NCBI GenBank assembly: GCA_025738555.1
Contig: JAOVFP010000003.1
Location: forward strand, 6,510,001 to 6,574,000
Origin: Cyathus striatus
Lineage: Eukaryota; Basidiomycota; Agaricomycetes; Agaricales; Nidulariaceae
Direction of reading: 5' to 3'
DNA: 64,000 nucleotides
A model generated the notes under the pieces. It did not search any database, was not told where the DNA came from, and saw only the letters and a list, made by a program, of their open reading frames with translations. Shown in pieces: positions 9,832 to 19,809 of the stretch. The position numbers and the translations under genes are program-made. The first letter of the stretch is position 1; each line of letters starts with the position of its first letter.

Positions 9832-12240
9832 CTAACCTCTTAGAGGTTGTCCCATTTGGACTGGTTGTTCATTCTGAATCTGATTATTCTTTTTGTTTTG
9901 TTTTTCAATAACTCTTTGAGTATGAATATAAAGCAAAGCATGTGTAGTCCAATTGAAATTGTCAACAGCCATTCTATTAAGAATCCCCTGAAACCCTCCT
10001 AGTCAGGCATTTAACTGTTCACATGCCTATATAATGTGTTAGAGATTAATAAATTGAAGGAAAATAAAATTTACCTGAGTATTAAATGCTCATTTATAAT
10101 GTGAATTACCATTTATATCTCTCTCTACAACAACTAAATTTGGTGCTGACCCATTTAGAGGGCTTGGGTTGTAATAAGTGCAGCATAAGTAATCTCCAAC
10201 TCTGTGATTTATATAATGATAAGAATCAACTATAAACCTTGTTGTGGCTTTTCAGATATTCCAATTACGAGATGTAATTAAATGTTTTAGAACCACACAT
10301 GCTTTATCAATGCACACTTTAGAAGATATATATCCAACTCCTGAGTCAAAACCAAGCTATGGTCTTGACTCAGGAGTTGGATATATATCTTCTAAGAAAT
10401 CTATAATTTGACTTGCACCTTCAGACTTTGTAAATTTTGTCCATGCAATAACAACTCCACATGGTGCACAAAGTGTTTCCACACAATAAAATCAAGGAGC
10501 AACAAAATAGTTATCTGATTCTTGAGCATGACCAGCTGGCACATCATGAGGCTGATTATTTCTTTGATTCAGCTGGTGCATCCATGCAGGAGCACCTTTT
10601 TCTACACTTCTTCTAATAATCCTTCTAATTCCAAGTACAGATTGTCTTCCAAATCAAGTAATATGATTAAACCAATTTTGTCTGTGATTAACACATGTTT
10701 TAGAATTTGGCTCATGACAATTATAACAATCTTTTATTCTGCACAATCCCTCATGTTGACTCTCATGTCTCAGACAAAATACTCCAGTGCGTGCATTTGC
10801 CAGTTTGGCTGAACAATCTTCATAAGCACAATGAGTTGGCTCCATAACAATTCCATCTATCACTACCATTTTAACATCTGGCTCCACAGAATTTCCTGTT
10901 TCCATTGCATTGTTATCCATATTTTGTAATTCTGTATTTTCAGCATTTTGTTGTAGTAGAGGAACAGCTCAGTTTTCATCAATACCAACTACTGCTGCAT
11001 CATCAGCAGGTGTAATAAAGTTAGCTGTAGCTTTATATGGATGTGTACACTCATTACAGGAATGATCTAGTGATTGACCAATAAGTCCATTTTGACTCAA
11101 TTGTTCATAAGCTTCTTTTGTTACTGCTTCTGTTGATATGTTATTAGGTACTTACAAAAATGTATTAATTGAGACAGATATCTATTTAACTGTTTCCTCA
11201 ATAAAAGCTTACCACACTTGCCACCATGAAATAGGTAGATATGTATTTTCTGCATCATTTGAAAAAGTGTAATTCCAAAATTCTGTATATGCAGCAGTTG
11301 ATGCATGGAAATGATATACAGAATTAACAACTATATTTGTAAATGTTCTATCAGCCCATATACTCTGACCAATTTTTACATATTTTGCATTATTATAAAA
11401 GAGCTTATCTTTTGGACTAAGTTGTGGATCTTGTGGAGCATCAGAACTTGCAGTAACACTTTTATGATCTGCATAATAAATAGCTTTACAGTTTGTACAC
11501 TTGCCAGCTACAATTGATGCATTTTCATATAGCTATTCCTTTCAAAAGTGTCACCTGTGTTCTATCATGTTCACATGTGAGTACATGGATTGCTCGGCCA
11601 ATACAGTTTTATGATGAGTTGAACAGGTAAGGCGAGCTGGACAAATTAGTAGTACTGGTTCAATTTCACTTGTGGAAATTAACTTTAAAAGTTGCATTGT
11701 GCTTGAATTTCTTTTATATGGGTTCAAGTCCAAAATAATTATCATCTCATCTAGTTTTCTTAATATAGTACTTATCTGCATAGATGAACTCAAATGTTGC
11801 TGATTATCAGATGTATTAAATAGCTAGGTATCTTCCATATTTTTTAACCCAATATTTGCATCCAAATGAGCTTTTATAGCAGTTGAAAGTGCTCTTATCC
11901 AGCCATTAACAGGTACAGAATATTCATCTTGAAGTCTAGGATTTTTTGCTCTTGCATGCAAATTTAGAATATCAACATTATTTGTTAATGAAAAAAGAAT
12001 TGTTAAAACTGTTGCCAAAGTTATCTCTGAACTGAAATTATCTTGAACAAATGAAGAGAATAACTTGAATGGAATGTCTGGAAATGAATCTTTGGTAGGA
12101 ACTGCTTTAACTGAAGTATAAAAGCAAGAAGTAAATATAGTGTCTATATTTGCAAAGCCCACTAATAACTGAAACTGTTGAAACAAAATTCAAAATAGAT
12201 TAGTTAAAATTCACATATTGAGAAAAACATTGAAATTTGG
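9832..12240 (-). pseudogene. B1: CxC5/CxC6 cysteine-cluster KDZ-associated transposase (decayed)
   Basis: Probable transposase of E3, with the same layout as B2. N-terminal region (about 11824-12186) with FPDIPFKLFSSFVQDN; CxC5 region (about 11350-11600) with AGKCTNCKAIYYADH and YVKIGQSIWADRTFTN; CxC6 region (about 10700-10880) with VVIDGIVMEPTHCAYEDCSA and VFCLRHESQHEG. The C-terminal region has ETLCAPCGVVIAWTKF, CIDKACVVL, VDSYHYINHRVGD and, after an intron at 10027-10074, ACEQLNA-stop-LGGF. CIDKA, VDSYH and ACEQL would supply D, D and E. Breaks include TGA for the Trp of AP-FYCVE, WNI-KATTRF and NA-LGGF, TGA for Arg in YK-AFNTQ, a TAG near 11824, and frameshifts near 11540. A 29-bp inverted duplication interrupts the first catalytic segment. 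Confidence 0.88.
10321..10393. repeat. Perfect 29-bp inverted repeat inside B1
   Basis: Arms 10321-10349 and 10365-10393 are exact reverse complements separated by a 15-bp loop. On the minus strand the first arm met is the normal coding sequence for LEDIYPTPESR; the second is its inverted copy, inserted just before the VCIDKAC segment. It keeps the length in frame but adds aberrant residues and a stop, so it arose in this copy after the gene was functional. Confidence 0.9.
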
Positions 12241-12601
12241 CTGTTAAAATCAATAGTATATATAAGTTTAGAAATACTGCCAAAGACAAAAGTATTCTAA
12301 CTCAAAATGTTCAATATATAACTAATAATTTGCTGTTGAAAGCAAGTAAGTATACATGAGTTAAAAATATTGTTGAAGTATTTTCACTCCACAAATAAAA
12401 CTATATATTTAAATCCATTTGTTGAAAATAGAAGGAAAAAAGATAAATGAAATATGAATCCATTTGTTGAAAATGGAAATAAATAAAATAACAGTACATT
12501 TAGAACAACCACTTGTTGAAAGTGGAAATAAAGAAAACTATCAAATACTGTTGAAAGTATTTGAACCATAACACAGAAAATTAACCTTTTTTAAAAAAAC
12601 C

Positions 12602-15025
12602 TTACAATTGTTTGGATTTCTCCTTGTTCTTCCTATGGGATCTTTTAGACTTTTCCTTTCCCTCTTTGTTATCCTTACTCTTTTCTTTGTTTCCTTTATC
12701 TTCCCTCTGCTTTCCCTTTCCTTTATTCTTTCTTACAACTTCCTCCTCACTTTCAGAATCATTTTTAGATTCTACTTCTCTCCTTTCAAACTTATTTTCA
12801 ATAGCATCTCTTTTTTCCTTCTAAAATGCTCAATAAATTATTGAAGTTTACTTTTTTTGATTTCCAGACCCTATTAGTGTCAATGCCTTCCTTTTGTTTC
12901 ATCCATGACATCATTTCAGAATAATAATGAAGTAGTGGAAAAACTTTGCTTGCATATGAGTAATATGTAGATGGAGCTATTAGAAGATTTATAATTTGTC
13001 TCTTATCAACTTTAGATTTTGATGCTGCTTCAATTGTACTCAAATCTGGTTGGTGATTATTCCAGATATTCTCAATAATTTCATATTTCTTATATATTGC
13101 ATGAATATCTTGTTCTTTGCTTGATTTCTTAAATAGATGCTCAGGAATATTGAAGTGAGAAATTATCATTGCATTGGCAATGTCCTCAGATGGCTCTGAA
13201 GAGCCTAAAGGTTTGGACACCATGGGTTTAGATACCATGAATCCAGTACTCTCACTCTTCTGCTTAATATTTGCACCATCCTTGTAAAAAATGAGTTTAT
13301 AATATATTACTAAATAAAATTCAACTTACAGCTAAAACTTCAATAAAATATTTGTTCTGGTCACTAAATTCCCAGTGTGCACTAATAAGCTTTTGCTTCT
13401 GACTTATATTCAAATATTTTCCTTTTAGACTCCAATAATCATTCTCATGAATGGAGATTCAGGAATTTCTCTCTAGAGCAGTACTGAAAATAAATTAAGA
13501 GAACTTACTAGCAACTGGTGAATATATATTTCCTAATGTTTCAAGAACATCACGAAAGTCAGATGATAGTTGTTGATCCATGATAACAAAGTCAGGGTCT
13601 GTGGTATCAGATTTAAAGAATAGCCTTATATTTCCCTTAGTATCTAGAGCTGTAATGAAAGGATCTATAAAAAATTACTAAATGAATTGATAGCTATTAA
13701 TATTAATTAACATACCCTCCTCTTCATCACTATAATTATATGTGTTACCTGTAGCATGTCCTTGTGAAAACCCTCCTACTATATGTGATGCACCTTGAAG
13801 GTAATCTGTGGACATCTCACTTAGAGTGGATGTTGCAGAACTATGAGAAATTGAACATCGAGACACCTTGCTAGCTGATCTAATATCACTAGACTTAGCA
13901 TGAGGACTGGAAGGAGCACAACCATGCTTGAGAACAGGCTTTGTTTTCTTTGGAGTGATATCAACATCCATTGCTACATCAGCTCCATTTCCACTTTCTG
14001 AGCTTTCTGATTCAGATGATTCATTATCATTTCCTTTCTCAATAATATCCATTACTGCATTATCTCCATCTTCACTTTTGGAGCTTTCTCATTCAGATGA
14101 TTTATAATTGTTTCCTTTCTCACAGGAGCTCTCAGTGTGCTCAGTGTGCTCAATATATCTTTCAGATTTCTTACTACTCAATGCCATGTCTTGAAGTTGA
14201 GATCCTAAAGGTTGGAGTGCTTCCTCCTCAGCAGAATTATTGGTCTGTTTCATAGACCCCACAGCTTCCTGAGATCCAAGAGATAGAAGTGTTTCCTCTT
14301 CATTTAATGTATCCTTACTCCCTGAGGCAAAGACATGAGTCTGCTTGCTAGATCCTGTAGTCATTTGAGATCTCACAGAAGATTCCTCTTCATTAAAAGT
14401 TTCCTTATTCTCTGAGACAGAAGTAGTTATCTTCTTGATAGACCTTGTATTTGCAGAAGTAACAAAGATATTAGCCTGCTTAACAGGCCCCACATTAGTC
14501 TGAAATTCTAGAGGCATGAGGGTTTCCTCCTCATTTAGTGTGTCCTTAGTCCCTGAGAGAGAAGTTTGAGCCTGCTTAATAGACCCTGTATTTGCCATGG
14601 TACAAGGAGGAGGAGCAATAGTAATATTCTCCTCCACCAGTACTTTTTCAGCCCTGTAAAAATGTTAGATCCTTGAATAATAGTTATAAATATTAAAATA
14701 TGGAGTCAAATTTCTAGAACTATTGGCATTCTGATCTTCTTCCAACCTCTGGATTGATGTTTTCCTTTGTATGAATTTAAATTGGATGTCTCAGTGCAAG
14801 AATATAGTGAAATACATACTTTGAGTCTTTTTTCTTCTTTTCCTTAGCTACCTTAGCACCTTTACCTTGAGCCTTTGACACTCCTGCAGCACCTCCAGTC
14901 TCCTGACTAGCTTCTTTCTGTGCTACCTCAGCAGCTTTAGTATCAGATCTGAGTGATCTGCTACTATTATTTGCACTTGCAGAGGCAGCAGCAGCAGTAT
15001 TTGATGATTTTCTTGTAGTAACCAT
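12602..15025 (-). pseudogene. A1: E3 partner protein, Ser/Glu-rich with Lys-rich tail
   Basis: A multi-exon gene directly upstream of B1. From the start MVTTRKSSNTAAAASASANN (15025): an Ala/Ser- and Lys-rich N-terminus; a Ser/Thr/Glu-rich region (14089-14637) with three or four imperfect repeats of about 40 residues (TLNEEETL-type); an acidic Ser-rich segment (13678-14052); a short conserved segment (about 13500-13670) with SDTTDPDFVMDQQ and LGNIYSPVAS; a Trp-containing exon (about 13330-13480) with DYWSLKGKYLNISQ; then YSYASKVFPLLHYYSEMMSW (12798-13238) and a Lys/Glu-rich tail to 12602. A2 in E7 matches the last four parts. No known domain is recognised. A TGA replaces a probable Trp near 13462 and another sits near 14095. 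Its stop TAA is within GTAAGG, a possible splice donor. Confidence 0.65.
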
Positions 15026-15044
15026 ATTGAAGTATATGAAAAAT

Positions 15045-15245
15045 TAGTAGTGAAGTGTTCAGAAACAAGTAAACTATAGAGTTGAGAGTGGAAGGGAAGA
15101 AAGAACCTTCAGGTTCATGATGCTGTATATTTGACATTCCAGCAACTGCTGTTATTGGCTGTCTAAAATAAATAATCTGGCACATGTCCTCTTTTGTACC
15201 TAAAAATAAATTGCAGCCTTTGGGAGCCTTTGTGTTTGGTGCCAT
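15045..15245 (-). CDS. Short unassigned ORF upstream of A1
   Basis: A minus-strand start MAPNTKAPKGCNLFLGTKED opens at 15245 and overlaps the region just upstream of the A1 start. It could be an alternative first exon of A1 or the end of an unrelated frame. It has no counterpart that I can see in E7, so I give it little weight. Confidence 0.2.
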
Positions 15246-15295
15246 GGCAGCAGCTATAGCCGGTCATGTGACCACTCAGATAGACTAAATCGAGA

Positions 15296-15475
15296 ATGAT
15301 CAGTATCACTTGTAAAAATAGATAGTGGTATCAATTGTAATAAAAAAGTAGTTAGGGGATTGCTTCTACAATTAGAAGAACAATCAGTATTGCTTACAAA
15401 AATAGATGATGGTATTGATTGTAATAACAAAGTAGTTAAGGGATCAATTCCACAATTAGAATGTGCATCACTCTG
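15296..15475. repeat. Tandem duplication of about 85 bp
   Basis: Two adjacent copies of a unit containing CAGTAT-ACTT-GTAAAAATAGAT and ending AAAGTAGTTA-GGGAT, beginning near 15301 and 15386. They differ at several positions. Non-coding, upstream of A1, possibly in its promoter. Confidence 0.7.
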
Positions 15476-15639
15476 CAAATATTTCTGCTATTTTATCCCC
15501 AAAATCATGCTCACTAATTTCTGGCTAACTTATCATATGCCTCAGCATTTGGTTAACATTTAATCATTATTTGAAATGGTATATCATACACAATAAGTAC
15601 ACTAGCAGTAACTATTTTTAAAAGCCTTGGGAGAGAGCC

Positions 15640-16032
15640 TTCTATGCTATCCCCCTCTATACTGTCTCCATCTCCACCCTGTACATTATCCCCCTGTACG
15701 CTCTCCCCTTCTACACTGTCCCCTTCTATGCTATCCCCCTTCTACACTATCCCCCTTTTATGGTATCCCCCTTCTACACTATCCCCCTTCTATGCTATCC
15801 CCCTTCTATGTTATCCCCCTTCTACATTATCCCCCTTCTATGTCATCTCCCTTCTATGCTGTCCCCCTTCTACACTTCTCCCCCTGTACACCTTCCCCCT
15901 GCATGCTATCCCCCTTCTATGCTTCTCCCCCTGTATGCCTTCCCCCTGCACGCTATCCCCCTTCTATGCTGTCCCCCTGTACACTATCCCCCTCCTATGC
16001 TATCCCCATGTATATTATCCCCCTGTATGCCA
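15640..16032. repeat. Pyrimidine minisatellite TATCCCCCTTCTA in E3 right part
   Basis: About 25 copies of a 13-18 bp unit around TATCCCCCTTCTATGC form a strongly strand-biased C/T tract. All open frames across it are repeat artefacts. E7 has an equivalent pyrimidine tract of different unit at 52020-52400, in the same position relative to gene A and the right terminus. Confidence 0.9.
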
Positions 16033-16049
16033 TCTGCCATTGGTTGATA

Positions 16050-17240
16050 TGAGGTAGTGGTGGTGGTGTTGGTGGTGGTACAGTGTGAGGTGGTGGTGTA
16101 GTGGTGGTGCGTTGCATGCCTCGAGCCGATATGAGGCAGTGGAGGTAGTGGTGTTGAGGTGCGAGGCAGTAGCAGTACGATATGAGGTGGTGGTGGTGGT
16201 GATATGGTGTGAGGTGGTGGTGTGTTGGCAGTGTGTTATGTGCCTCGTCACTTGCGAGACGAGGTGAGATGGCGAGAGATGAATAGCACAAGATAGCGCA
16301 AGGGGAGACAGCACTCGCCCTCGTTACTTGCAGACATGGACAAGGGAGAGGGCAGGAAAAGCATGCCCTTGTCACTTGCCAGACGAGGGCACAGAAACGC
16401 TCACTAACTTGCTAGAATAGGTGGTGGGGGAAATGACATAGGCTACATCACGTTGCTGGTAACATGAGAGGGAGGATGAGGAGGGAGGGAATAGAGAGAG
16501 CACAAGAGGTGGCGCTTGTTTGGGCTTAACATGGTTATGCATAGTGTTGCACACAGGGGAGAGTGGGGATGTGATGACAGGAAGGAGAGGAACAAGGACA
16601 CGTCAGCTATGCCATCTCACTGACAAGTTGAGGAGGCAGCATTACAGTGACAGACACCTGCCTGTCACTTGCCAGACGAGGGGAGACACAGGAAAGAGGG
16701 GGGCTGAGACCTTGGATGTTTGACGCTGACGCCGTTGATGACAAGAAGAGAGGGGAAGAGAAGGGGGAATAGCGTGGAGGGTCACAGTGCGACAAAATGA
16801 GATGGCACACCATGCCAGTGACAACAAGAGGAGGGGGTGGGTGATAGCCTGATGAGAGGAGGGGGGTGGGTGACGGCGTGATGTGGTGATGAAGACGAGA
16901 GTGGGGGGATGGCGAGGGCCATGTTGTTGTCATTGCCAACCATGAGCAAGGTGAGATCGCAGGGGAGAGAGGTATGGCAATGGGGATGCTGTGAAATAGC
17001 AACAGTGCAACAACAACAACGAGATAGAGAGTAACTTATGTTTCACATTGACATCGGAATAAGTTGGTGCATAACGACGTTGGCCACTGGCTTGGAGAGG
17101 GAGAGGGTCCGGAGAATGAGAGGGTTGAAGAAGCATGAAGAAGGAGGGAGAGCAGAGGAAGGGAGGAGATGTGAGAACGTCACTGTTGATGATGCTGATG
17201 ATATTGAATGTGCTGGCAGTGATAGTGGTGACGGCATGTG
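16050..17240. other. GC-rich block with TGGTGG and CGTCACTTGC-GACGAGG repeats (E3)
   Basis: After a TGGTGGTGG tract (16050-16230), copies of a motif around CTCGTCACTTGCGAGACGAGG occur near 16245-16265, 16320-16390 and 16660-16685, spaced by purine-rich sequence. Each copy is an imperfect palindrome. The base composition is far more GC-rich than the rest of the window. The same motif recurs seven or more times at the equivalent place in E7 (52430-52830), so it is part of the transposon, not chance low-complexity sequence. No gene is seen. Confidence 0.75.
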
Positions 17241-17286
17241 AGACATCATGGAGGATGGGCTATAGTAAGCTATGATCAGTAGCTTT

Positions 17287-17368
17287 ACAAGGCCTAATGG
17301 CTTACTGGTAATTATCACTAGTATTAACCCCCCTGGTTGCTGGTTCAATTCTCATTGGGGACCAAAGT
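17287..17368 (+). promoter_or_regulatory. tRNA-like module with A-box and B-box at the right end of E3
   Basis: TGGCTTACTGG at 17298-17308 resembles the tRNA A-box (TRGYNNANNGG) and GGTTCAATTCT at 17342-17352 resembles the B-box (GGTTCRANNCC), separated by 33 bp as in a real tRNA. The segment ends GGGGACCA. Base pairing of a full cloverleaf is poor, so it is not a working tRNA; it could be an internal Pol III promoter or a SINE head. E7 has a similar module at 53191-53257 in the same position. Confidence 0.55.
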
Positions 17369-17384
17369 ATATTAAATTAATGTA

Positions 17385-17560
17385 CACAGTCCAGCTGGAG
17401 CCAGTGATTTCCACTGAACTCCAGCTGGACTTGCGTCATTCAGTCCAGTGGACTTCAGGTGGAATCCAGAATTTCACCTGGACTGACTCCATCTGGACTC
17501 CACCTGAACTTAGACATATAAAATAGCATGTCTGAGTCCAGTGAACTCCAGGTGGACTCC
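17385..17560. repeat. E3 right subterminal repeats
   Basis: Copies of TCCAGCTGGA, CTCCAGGTGGACTCC and TCCAGTGGACTTCAG in both directions, the counterpart of the left array at 8285-8605. The central CCAGCTGG is palindromic. Confidence 0.8.
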
Positions 17561-17599
17561 ACCTGATTCCATGGAGCAGTGTAATGACCTTGTAAAAAC

Positions 17600-17697
17600 T
17601 ATGGAAATTGAACCAGTATTTACTATTTGTCAAAGCCATTATAGTTGCTCAACACCATTATGTGATGGAAAACCACTTTACCAATGTATATCAACAT
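17600..17697 (+). pseudogene. 3' part of the ORF interrupted by E3
   Basis: Continues the frame that ends at 8260: MEIEPVFTICQSHYSCSTPL, then a further Cys and a TGA stop near 17697. See the 5' part at 8060-8260. On the opposite strand the Plavaka gene tail begins in the same interval, so the two remnants abut. Confidence 0.45.
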
Positions 17698-18790
17698 GAA
17701 ATGCATTCAACTTGTCAAGCCACTCATTTGTAAAAAGCATCTGTCCAAGTGCCTTATAATGGTTGGAGTGTTGCCATGGTTCTTTAACTGCCTTAATATG
17801 TTTTGATTCAGTAATGGATGAACATAATCCATTTGGAGCACCAAATTGCTGTATCAACCAGTGATAATGGACAAGAGAATGTTGTTGTGGTAAAGATATA
17901 CCATCTGGCCAAACATTAGTTTCAGTAAATATCTCTCATTCTTGGTGAAATCATTCCACTACATGGTCAATTTCCATGAGAGTTGTTTCATTAATTTGAG
18001 AGCATCAAACCAGATAGCATATCTCCAAGAAAGAAGCAATTGCTCAAACCATTTTATCAGGAACAAGTCCAGTGATAGCAGGAAGAAATACTTTCATTAA
18101 AGCCTTTGAATCATCCCCAGTCCACTGCTTGAACCCACAGCCTGTAGGAAAATGGCACAGTCCTGGGAATTGAGGTACAACTGCAATGCTTAAAGAGAAT
18201 ATAAGTCAAATAATAAATAGTGTATATTTAACTGACATACCAGTGGTCAATCTCACCAATAATTCATTCTGCTTCCTTTTCTTCATGATTAATATTAATA
18301 TATTTGATTACTCAGTCAACTAAATGATCTTTGAAGGTCCCCTTGATAATCTAATGTAGAAGATCTGGTGCTATAAGGTCATGAATATCAGCATGTGGAA
18401 AGCCACTTGTAAATGGCTGTATGATTTAAATCAGCATCAATTTTGATTCACAATTTGTATAAAAACATACTATTATGTCTGCCATTATACCATATCCATC
18501 CCACAGTGAACATAGATTACCACCTACTGCATCATAAAGAGCTTCCATGTGTTCATAAGAACATAGTATAGCCTTCTCTTGGTTATCAAGATCATTAAAT
18601 AATGCAGTACATCTGACAAAAAATATAAGAGAAAGTGCACACAGTTATTAAATTCAACTTATCATGCACACCAGCCATATACAATACATGCCAAAAGGCA
18701 CTGCTCTGGGTAGTCTGTGATATAGGGACCTAAGCCATAAATAACATGATAAAAATAGCCATTTCCACAATATGTAATTTTAGGTGTTGT
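17620..18790 (-). pseudogene. Plavaka (CACTA-like) transposase remnant
   Basis: The minus strand encodes characteristic Plavaka blocks in order. At 18665-18740 it reads YITDYPEQCLLACIVYGWC; at 18300-18410 FPHADIHDLIAPDLLH, stop, then IIKGTFKDHLVD; at about 18085-18145 GCGFKQWTGDDSKALMKVFL; and at 17775-17890 HSLVHYHWLIQQFGAPNGLC and SSITESKHIKAVKEPW. These match the Plavaka transposase family common in Agaricomycetes, which carries a DDE nuclease. Stops occur at expected Gln and Trp positions (for example LLH-stop-II and VD-stop-V), and an apparent intron lies near 18190-18240. The N-terminal part is missing beyond about 18790. Confidence 0.88.
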
Positions 18791-18892
18791 CATCCAGAGC
18801 TTCAGAGATTACAATTGTGAAGCAAATACTGCAAATAAATGAAGCAATAATGAAGCTCAGACTGCAATGATATGAAGTGGAATTACAATGAT

Positions 18893-19133
18893 GAAGTAAC
18901 TCTTACAGTCAGTATTCTACCTGAAGTTCAGTGGCTGAAATTAGTAATTTCCAGGTGATTTCCAGTAGTCTACCTGAAGTCCAGGAATGTACCTGAACTT
19001 CACATGGACTCACATGCACTATACACAAGGAAACAATATTCCTAGAGTTCAGGTGAAGTCCAGATAAAGTCCAGGTAGACTACTGGACTTCAGGTAGACT
19101 CTATCTAATTCCGTGGGGGACTGCAATGACCTT
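18893..19133 (+). mobile_element. Small element end related to E3 (partial)
   Basis: The right end reads ATTCCGTGGGGGACTGCAAT followed by GACCTT, nearly the same as the right terminus of E3 (ATTCCATGGAGCAGTGTAAT then GACCTT). An array of ACCTGAAGTCCAG type repeats precedes it. I could not find a matching left terminus or an exact 8-bp duplication, so the left limit is only the edge of the repeats. Confidence 0.5.
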
Positions 19134-19139
19134 CATTAT

Positions 19140-19800
19140 GACACGTCTATATGATCATATTGGAGCTGCTGAACCATGGGCAAATCTGGATGAGACTGTG
19201 GCAGCACAAATATGGAACTCTGCTATCACAGAGTACCCTATCTGCCCAGTGGGAGAGACTGGAGATAAATACCTCTTCTGATATGTCTATCAATTGGTAT
19301 GCTTTATCATGTGCATATTTCTATATCTAATCTTTTGCCTATTAGATGTGTTGAGATATTACAAACAACTGGCTTCATGGTCTGGCATGTGGGCTTGAAA
19401 GCTGTTCGGGATGAACTCAAAGAGTATAACCTTACCACAGTTGAAGATAAGACTGATTTCATAAGGAAGCTCATTGGCGATACTGGTACAATTCACCAGA
19501 AGGACCATCAATTCATGTGGCAAAGTACATATACAGGAGAAGCACAGTGGGTATGTGATACCTTCCTAATTTTGATAGTTTTGACTCAATTTAACATTTC
19601 TACTTACTGCTCTTATGTGCATAGGGTCTTTTCCAAGGAAACCTGATGATGAGAACTTTAGCACATCACATTATGCTTGTTTCTACTCATCATATCAACA
19701 ATTTTAGCCCCAGCTTGGCACCAAAGGGGGCTCCAATGATGCAACCAAATACTGCAGGGCTGCGAGGTCAACAAATGATGAGGTTATTGAGGTGAATTTG
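19140..19800 (+). pseudogene. Spliced unknown gene, truncated by the LTR at 19810
   Basis: Plus-strand coding sequence in at least three pieces. The first (19140-19278) reads LYDHIGAAEPWANLDETVAA and IWNSAITEYP; the second (about 19345-19550) contains VWHVGLKAVRDELKEYNL and DKTDFIRKLIGDTG; the third (about 19625-19790) begins GLFQGNLMMRTLAHHIMLVS. Short introns with GT-AG borders separate them. The pattern resembles a multi-copy basidiomycete gene family often found among transposons, but I cannot name it. It is cut by the LTR that starts at 19810. Confidence 0.5.
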
Positions 19801-19809
19801 GATGTTAAG

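Larger units (their letters stand above)
8261..17591 (-). mobile_element. E3: KDZ-associated two-gene DNA transposon, 8-bp TSD GTAAAAAC
   Basis: The 9.3 kb element is flanked by GTAAAAAC at 8253-8260 and 17592-17599. The left terminus is CAGTATATTGCACTGCCCCA; the right, reversed, is AAGGTCATTACACTGCTCCA. Subterminal arrays of a GGACTCCAGCTGGACTC type motif lie at 8285-8600 and 17385-17560. Genes A1 and B1 (12602-15025 and 9832-12240) are transcribed leftwards. A solo LTR is nested at 8758-9775. The right part holds a pyrimidine minisatellite, a GC-rich block and a tRNA-like module. Genes carry stops and frameshifts, so this copy is no longer autonomous. Eight-bp target duplications fit the Zisupton/KDZ group as I recall it; hAT elements also make 8 bp, but the gene content argues against hAT. 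Confidence 0.85.

Noticed and set aside
10522..10812. Plus-strand ORF over B1
   Set aside because: It is the reverse shadow of the CxC6 region; the minus strand has the recognisable motifs and splice sites.
17287..17368. Functional tRNA gene
   Set aside because: A-box and B-box spacing is right, but acceptor and anticodon stems do not pair well; the same holds for 53188-53273.
18893..19133. Complete E3-derived MITE
   Set aside because: Only the right terminus matches; no left terminus with a copy of CATTATGA was found.
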